Shown: positions 59,814 to 64,000 of the stretch, piece by piece
Layout: every line of letters begins with the position of its first letter
How positions within the stretch are numbered: position 1 is the first letter of the stretch
DNA from: an uncultured bacterium
GTDB taxonomy: Bacteria; Cyanobacteriota; Vampirovibrionia; Gastranaerophilales; Gastranaerophilaceae
Direction of reading: 5' to 3'
Length of the DNA stretch: 64,000 nucleotides
NCBI GenBank assembly: GCA_949290355.1
Contig: CASERN010000011.1
Span: 434,001-498,000, forward strand
The notes under the pieces: generated by a model
The model's database searches: none
What the model was told of the DNA's origin: nothing
The model's input: the letters and a program-made list of their open reading frames with translations, nothing else
Position numbers and translations under genes: made by a program

Positions 59814-61472
59814 ATGGCAACAAAAGAATTCTTTACAAATTCAGAAGAATTGAAAAAATTAATGTCTGCCGCACGTGCAACTATTACTGCACCGTTTTTT
59901 GGCAATAATGTAGAAGAAGTAAAAACTGTTTCAGAAGCTTACAAATTAGCTAAAAACAGCCCTGGAACAATTGAATTGACAGGAATGCCTGTGTTCAAAC
60001 CCGAAAAAATTGGTCTTCCTCAAGGTGCAAATCAATTATTATTTAATGATGGTACTGTAGTAGGGCGTTGTGCAGCAGCTAGAAAAATTGTTGGTGAGCC
60101 AAATTGTGATTTAAAATATTTATTACCAATAATTCGAGAAGCTATTTATGGTACTCGTGATAAATTAATGTACAAAACAGAAGCTGTAGTTGGTCTTGAT
60201 GAAGACTTTATGATTAAAGCTCATTTAATGATTCCAGAAGGCTTTGAAAATATTATGTACAGTTGGATGTTGAATTTCCAATATATAAATGAAGCTTATG
60301 CAAATATGTATGCAGAATCAAGAGAATTGCCTGAAGGAGATATTTTTGTATTCTCAGATCCTGATTGGTCGCATCCAGATTTTCCATACGGTTTGACATT
60401 CTTTGATCCTGAACATAACTGCGCAGCTATATTAGGTATGAGATATTTTGGCGAACATAAAAAAGGTACATTGACTCTTGCTTGGGGTTGTGCAGCTCGT
60501 AACGGCTATGCTTCTTGTCATGGTGGTATGAAACGCTATAACTTGGATGGTGGAAAATCTTTCCAAGTAGCAGTATTTGGTCTTTCTGGTTCAGGAAAAT
60601 CAACTATTACACATGCAAAACATAATAATAAATACAATATTACAGTATTGCACGATGATGCATTCATAATTAATGTACACGATAAATATTCAATTGCATT
60701 GGAACCTGCATATTTCGATAAGACTGCGGATTACCCAATCGGATGTGAAGACAACAAATATATCTTGACTCAACAAAATGCTGGAGCTATTGCATTAGCA
60801 GATGGAAAAGTTGTTTCAGTTACAGAAGATATCAGAAATGGTAACGGGCGTGCTGTTAAATCTAAATTGTGGTCTCCAAACAGAGTAGATAGAATTAATG
60901 AGCCTATTAATGCTATTTTCTGGTTGATGAAAGATCCTACAATTCCTCCAGTATTAAAATTGTCAGGAGCATCTTTGGGTTCTGCAATGGGCGCAACTTT
61001 AGCTACAAAACGTTCTTCAGCAGAAAGATTGGCAGCAGGAGTTGATCCAAATGCATTGGTTGTAGAACCTTATGCAAACCCATTCAGAGTTTATCCTTTA
61101 GCAATGGATTATACAAGATTCAAACAATTAATAGAAGACGGTGTTGATTGTTATATCTTGAATACTGGAGAATTTATGGGAACAAAAGTTAAACCTGCTC
61201 ATACATTAGGTATTATTGAAGCTATTGTAGAAGGCAGTGCTAATTTCCATAAATGGGAAAACTTCTCAGATATCCAAATTATGGATGTTGAAGGTTTTGA
61301 TGCTTCATTCTCTAATAAAGAATATGCGGATCAATTTGTTGCTCGTATGAATGATAGAATTGAATTCGTAAAATCAAGAGAAACTGAAAAAGCAGGTTTG
61401 GATAAACTTCCTGCAGATGCATTAGAAGCTTTGGAAGCTGTTGTAAAAGAAGCTAAATTATTAAAAGTATAA
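59814..61472 (+). CDS. pckA: Phosphoenolpyruvate carboxykinase (ATP-dependent type)
   Basis: This 552-residue ATP-type PEPCK interconverts oxaloacetate and phosphoenolpyruvate. The kinase-1a P-loop is FGLSGSGKSTITHAK (about residues 257-271), followed by the metal-binding DDAF and GCEDNKY regions and the VEPYANPFRVYPL segment. In fermenting anaerobes it often runs in the ATP-forming, CO2-fixing direction toward succinate. In others it serves gluconeogenesis. GAAGGAG precedes the ATG, and a hairpin and terminator flank the gene, so it is monocistronic. Confidence 0.94.
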   Translation: MATKEFFTNSEELKKLMSAARATITAPFFGNNVEEVKTVSEAYKLAKNSPGTIELTGMPVFKPEKIGLPQGANQLLFNDGTVVGRCAAARKIVGEPNCDLKYLLPIIREAIYGTRDKLMYKTEAVVGLDEDFMIKAHLMIPEGFENIMYSWMLNFQYINEAYANMYAESRELPEGDIFVFSDPDWSHPDFPYGLTFFDPEHNCAAILGMRYFGEHKKGTLTLAWGCAARNGYASCHGGMKRYNLDGGKSFQVAVFGLSGSGKSTITHAKHNNKYNITVLHDDAFIINVHDKYSIALEPAYFDKTADYPIGCEDNKYILTQQNAGAIALADGKVVSVTEDIRNGNGRAVKSKLWSPNRVDRINEPINAIFWLMKDPTIPPVLKLSGASLGSAMGATLATKRSSAERLAAGVDPNALVVEPYANPFRVYPLAMDYTRFKQLIEDGVDCYILNTGEFMGTKVKPAHTLGIIEAIVEGSANFHKWENFSDIQIMDVEGFDASFSNKEYADQFVARMNDRIEFVKSRETEKAGLDKLPADALEALEAVVKEAKLLKV

Positions 61473-61493
61473 GTTCAAAGCTTATAAAATTAT

Positions 61494-61533
61494 AAAAATA
61501 GGCAGATGTATATGTTGTACCTGCCTATTTTTT
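61494..61533 (+). terminator. Rho-independent terminator after pckA
   Basis: AAAAATAGGCAG pairs with CTGCCTATTTTT (12-base arms) ending in T6. Confidence 0.9.
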
Positions 61534-61571
61534 ATGTTATAATTGGTCAAAAATAGAAGAGAGAGGAAAAT

Positions 61572-62060
61572 ATGTCTAGTAGGTCTGCAATTTCAGTTTT
61601 GGGCTATGCAATAGTTTTGGTTATAATTATGGGTGTTTTAATGATTATTAGTGCGCCAATGCTTGCTAATAAGCATAAAAATGACCAAAATCGTTTAACA
61701 AATCAGCAGAATAATTCTCCTGATTATAACAGTCCTAATAGTTATGAAGTACAAAATAGTGAGAGTCCTTCTAATAGAGAAATACAGACTCCAGAAAATA
61801 ATTATACTCAAAACTCTCCGCAGCAAAATGATTTAATAGGAGAAATGAGAAGAATTGAAAGCTCATTAACTATGCGGATTGATAATATTGAACGTACTCA
61901 AAATGAAGTTGTAAAAGATATTTCAAGTAGAAAATCAGATAAATATGATTGTAAAATAGAAGGTTATATTGATGAAAACGGGACTATTATTCAAATAAAG
62001 GATCAAAATAATTCTTCTAATTATAAAAAATTTGTTTTTGTATGTGAGTATATGAAATAA
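61572..62060 (+). CDS. Membrane-anchored hypothetical protein with Asn/Gln/Ser-rich linker
   Basis: This 162-residue protein has one N-terminal transmembrane helix (about 8-32). A disordered stretch rich in Asn, Gln, Ser and Pro (about 36-85) leads to a short coiled coil (LIGEMRRIESSLTMRIDNIERTQNEV). A small beta-like C-terminus contains two cysteines (KYDCKIEGY, VFVCEYMK) that may form a disulfide. The layout resembles a bitopic envelope protein with a periplasmic tail. No family is recognised. GAGAGGA precedes the ATG, and it has its own terminator. Confidence 0.65.
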   Translation: MSSRSAISVLGYAIVLVIIMGVLMIISAPMLANKHKNDQNRLTNQQNNSPDYNSPNSYEVQNSESPSNREIQTPENNYTQNSPQQNDLIGEMRRIESSLTMRIDNIERTQNEVVKDISSRKSDKYDCKIEGYIDENGTIIQIKDQNNSSNYKKFVFVCEYMK

Positions 62061-62094
62061 AAAAAAGGCCTGATTATAAAATCAGGTCTTTTTT
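62061..62094. terminator. Bidirectional terminator
   Basis: A6-GGCCTGAT pairs with ATCAGGTC-T6 (14-base arms, one G-U pair, six-base loop). It lies between the 162-residue gene and the convergent ferredoxin gene. Confidence 0.9.
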
Positions 62095-62110
62095 ATTTAA
62101 GTTAAAAAAT

Positions 62111-62287
62111 TTATTCAACTTCGATAGCGCCTACTGGGCAAGCATCAGCAGCTTCTTTAACACAATCCATGTTATCAGCTACTGCAGATTCATCAACTTG
62201 AGCAACGCCGTCTACTGAAAATACTGCATCACAAATTGATTCGCAAGCGCCGCATCCGATACAAGAATCATTTACTTTTACTGTCAT
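62111..62287 (-). CDS. [4Fe-4S] ferredoxin
   Basis: This 58-residue acidic ferredoxin has CIGCGACESIC near the N-terminus (C9, C12, C15 as cluster ligands, C19 probably structural). DACPVGAIEVE near the C-terminus supplies the fourth ligand. Only one cluster is expected, as in monocluster ferredoxins of Thermotoga or Desulfovibrio; the second CxxCxxC group of clostridial 2[4Fe-4S] ferredoxins is absent. AAGGAG precedes the ATG. It is a low-potential electron carrier for fermentative enzymes such as pyruvate:ferredoxin oxidoreductase. A strong terminator follows. Confidence 0.93.
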   Translation of the reverse strand: MTVKVNDSCIGCGACESICDAVFSVDGVAQVDESAVADNMDCVKEAADACPVGAIEVE

Positions 62288-62367
62288 TTCTACTTTCTCC
62301 TTATATTAAATACAATGTGAATAATATTCACAGTACAAATTATAAAACAAAAAATTTTTAATTTCAA

Positions 62368-63552
62368 TTATTGGATTAAAATTTGTTTTTTTATAATTTC
62401 AGAGACAAAATCAAAACCATCAATAATTCCAAGATCTTTAGGGGATATATTTTTTGAATATACCAATATCGGAACTTGTTCTCTTGTATGGTCTGTCCCT
62501 TCAACTGTCGGATCGCATCCGTGATCTGCGGTAATTATTAAAATATCATCATTAGTCATATTTTCAATAATTTTATCAACGTATGTATCAATTTCTTCAA
62601 TTGCTTTGCCATATCCTTTAGCATCATTTCTATGCCCGTATAACATATCAGTATCTACAAGGTTTGTAAATATTAATTCTCCGGTTTTGCTATTATTGTC
62701 TTTGTAATCAGGGTATGCAATCACGTCTAGATTAAGTTCATTTTTTACGGCTTTTAAAGTTAATTCTAGCCCCTCTTTGTTTGAACCGGTATGAATAGCG
62801 TGAGTAATTCCTGATTTAGAAAAGATATCTTCAATTTTACCAATCCCAATAACTTTTCCGCCTGCATTTTTAATATCATTTAGTATAGTGTGAGATGGCA
62901 CCATTGAATAGTCTCTTCTGTCTTTAGAAATTCTTGTTGGTTTATTATCAATAATTTTATATGGTCTTGCAATAACTCTTGATACATTCCAATTGTCTTC
63001 ATCAAGAATTCTGCGGGCAATTTTGCACCATTCATAAAGTGTTTCAAGTGGGATTAAATCTGTGTCTACAGCTATTTGGAATACGCTGTCAGCACTTGTA
63101 TATACAATAGGGTATTTAGTTTTTATATGTTCTTCGTGTAATTCTGTAATAATAGCTGTTCCGCTTGCTGGACGGTTAGCAAGTACACCTTTACAGTTTG
63201 TTTCTTTTATGAATTTGTTAATCAATTTATCCGGAAAACCGTTTGGAAATGTAGAAAAAGGTTTTGGTGATACAAGACCTGCCATTTCCCAATGTCCTGT
63301 TGTTGTGTCTTTCCCTTTTGATTTTTCTGTCATAATTCCATATTGTGCAGTTGGATTATTAGTTTTTTCAATTCCTTTAAGTTTTTGAAGATTTCCAAGC
63401 CCCATTTTTTGCATATTAGGAACATTCAAACCATTGTTAAATTCACAAACATGTTTTAAGGTATTGCATTCCGGTACATCATTAAAATCTCTACAATCAG
63501 GCATTGCACCAATGCCCATGGAATCAATAACCATTACTATTGCTCTTTTCAT
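62368..63552 (-). CDS. deoB: Phosphopentomutase
   Basis: This 394-residue enzyme of the alkaline phosphatase superfamily interconverts (deoxy)ribose 1- and 5-phosphate in nucleoside salvage. Metal-binding signatures are VIDSMGIGAMPD at the N-terminus, KGKDTTTGHWEM (with the phosphorylated Thr), NLVDTDMLYGHRND, and ITADHGCDPT. AAAAGGGG precedes the ATG. It is likely to work with nucleoside phosphorylases encoded elsewhere. A partial gene on the same strand lies 36 bases upstream. Confidence 0.96.
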   Translation of the reverse strand: MKRAIVMVIDSMGIGAMPDCRDFNDVPECNTLKHVCEFNNGLNVPNMQKMGLGNLQKLKGIEKTNNPTAQYGIMTEKSKGKDTTTGHWEMAGLVSPKPFSTFPNGFPDKLINKFIKETNCKGVLANRPASGTAIITELHEEHIKTKYPIVYTSADSVFQIAVDTDLIPLETLYEWCKIARRILDEDNWNVSRVIARPYKIIDNKPTRISKDRRDYSMVPSHTILNDIKNAGGKVIGIGKIEDIFSKSGITHAIHTGSNKEGLELTLKAVKNELNLDVIAYPDYKDNNSKTGELIFTNLVDTDMLYGHRNDAKGYGKAIEEIDTYVDKIIENMTNDDILIITADHGCDPTVEGTDHTREQVPILVYSKNISPKDLGIIDGFDFVSEIIKKQILIQ

Positions 63553-63588
63553 ATTTATTCCCCTTTTCCTTGCACAATTTTAGCAATA

Positions 63589-64000
63589 CTATTCAGCAAT
63601 GTCAATTACTGTATACGCATTAAAATCAATCCCTCCATATATTATTTGGACGTGATTGTCTCCATGGGGGAGTAATTTTACAAAATTTATTGTGGGTTCG
63701 TTGAAATCATCATTTGTTTCGTTCGCAGGGATTTTAGCAATAACATCATGCGCCTGATACAATTTCAGATATACGTTATTTCCCTCTTTTACTCCCTCTA
63801 CTTGATAATGACCTATTGGTATAATTTTGTTTTCACTAAGTTTTAATGTTAAGGGAATCAAAAGAATCGGCAATTCTTTTGAAGAATTAATTATAGCGTT
63901 TGTCTCATTACTTTGTGAAAATTGTTCTCCTTTTGGAATGTTTTTATCGCGTTTTTTCTTTCCTTTTTTGCTTTCAATGGCCTTTTGAAAGTCTTCATCA
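63589..64000 (-). CDS. Hypothetical protein, 5' end cut off by the window edge
   Basis: The reading frame is open from its TAG stop at 63589 to the edge of the window at 64000 with no stop codon, so at least 136 C-terminal residues are present and the start lies outside. The visible part begins with a Lys-rich linker (KAIESKKGKKKRDKN). It ends with a beta-rich domain (GHYQVEGVKEGNNVYLKLYQAHDVIAKI, then FVKLLPHGDNHVQIIYGGIDFNAY). A TTG at 63873 would be an internal codon, not the start. I do not recognise the family. It is upstream of deoB and may share its message. Confidence 0.65.
   Translation of the reverse strand, partial: DEDFQKAIESKKGKKKRDKNIPKGEQFSQSNETNAIINSSKELPILLIPLTLKLSENKIIPIGHYQVEGVKEGNNVYLKLYQAHDVIAKIPANETNDDFNEPTINFVKLLPHGDNHVQIIYGGIDFNAYTVIDIAE

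Noticed and set aside
1-64000. tRNA, rRNA, insertion sequences, integrases, prophage genes or CRISPR arrays
   Set aside because: I looked through all intergenic gaps and protein products and saw none. All gaps are shorter than 300 bases.

Overview
The window is visibly AT-rich and densely coding. It suggests an anaerobic, non-photosynthetic, outer-membrane-bearing bacterium, most likely a gut Gastranaerophilales (Melainabacteria/Vampirovibrionia) or close relative. That placement is inferred, not tested. It rests on: two type IV pilin-like proteins with the FTLAEVLITLGIIGVVAA signature; a short SSB without acidic tail and a ThrS without TGS domain, both cyanobacterium-like; outer-membrane genes (LptC, LptA-like, TolC-like); strictly anaerobic chemistry (PerR, rubredoxin, rubrerythrin, flavodiiron protein, [4Fe-4S] ferredoxin, 2-hydroxyacyl-CoA-dehydratase-type activase, membrane pyrophosphatase); and many small lineage-restricted proteins. 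There are no photosynthesis genes, tRNAs, rRNAs, insertion sequences, prophage or CRISPR arrays. The window reads as core chromosome.

Layout. 0.1-4.3 kb: small hypothetical proteins and a two-domain M16 protease. 4.3-6.9 kb: oxygen/peroxide defence (perR, rubredoxin, rubrerythrin, flavodiiron protein), with a strong promoter overlapping a PerR-box-like sequence. 7.2-15.5 kb: thrS, ssb-dtnK-pdxA-lipoprotein, secDF and dapA. 15.6-23.6 kb: a pilin-like gene behind a G9 tract, then lptC-lptA-TPR-dprA-topA-aroE. 23.6-31.1 kb (minus): a split MacAB-TolC-like exporter and the TrkH/TrkA potassium system. 31.1-42.7 kb: a kinase-like protein, YggT, MtnP, a lytic transglycosylase, a 608-residue protein of unknown role, an M20 peptidase, MutS2, a GltD-like oxidoreductase and two hypotheticals. 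42.8-49.1 kb: membrane pyrophosphatase, an activase-like ATPase, a YkgJ protein, RlmN, and a second pilin-like gene behind a C10 tract. 49.1-58.1 kb: dtd; an unusual zinc-ribbon/RGG-like protein in an operon with rimM-trmD; hypotheticals; a second YkgJ protein; a GH57 enzyme; and a sigma-70 factor. 58.2-64 kb: a thioredoxin-like protein, folE2, pckA, ferredoxin, deoB and a partial gene cut by the window edge.

Most notable. Both pilin-like genes carry an isolated poly-G/C tract between the best start codon (promoter and/or Shine-Dalgarno) and the prepilin motif. In both, the tract as sequenced puts that start out of frame, and a tract of 8 or 11 would restore it. This predicts phase-variable pilins, next to the competence gene dprA, unless homopolymer errors explain it. 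Other leads are a set of apparently leaderless genes (trkA, dtd and others), a divergent kinase-like protein, the RGG-like protein upstream of rimM, a possible H-type pseudoknot before the activase gene, and a possible small RNA before folE2.
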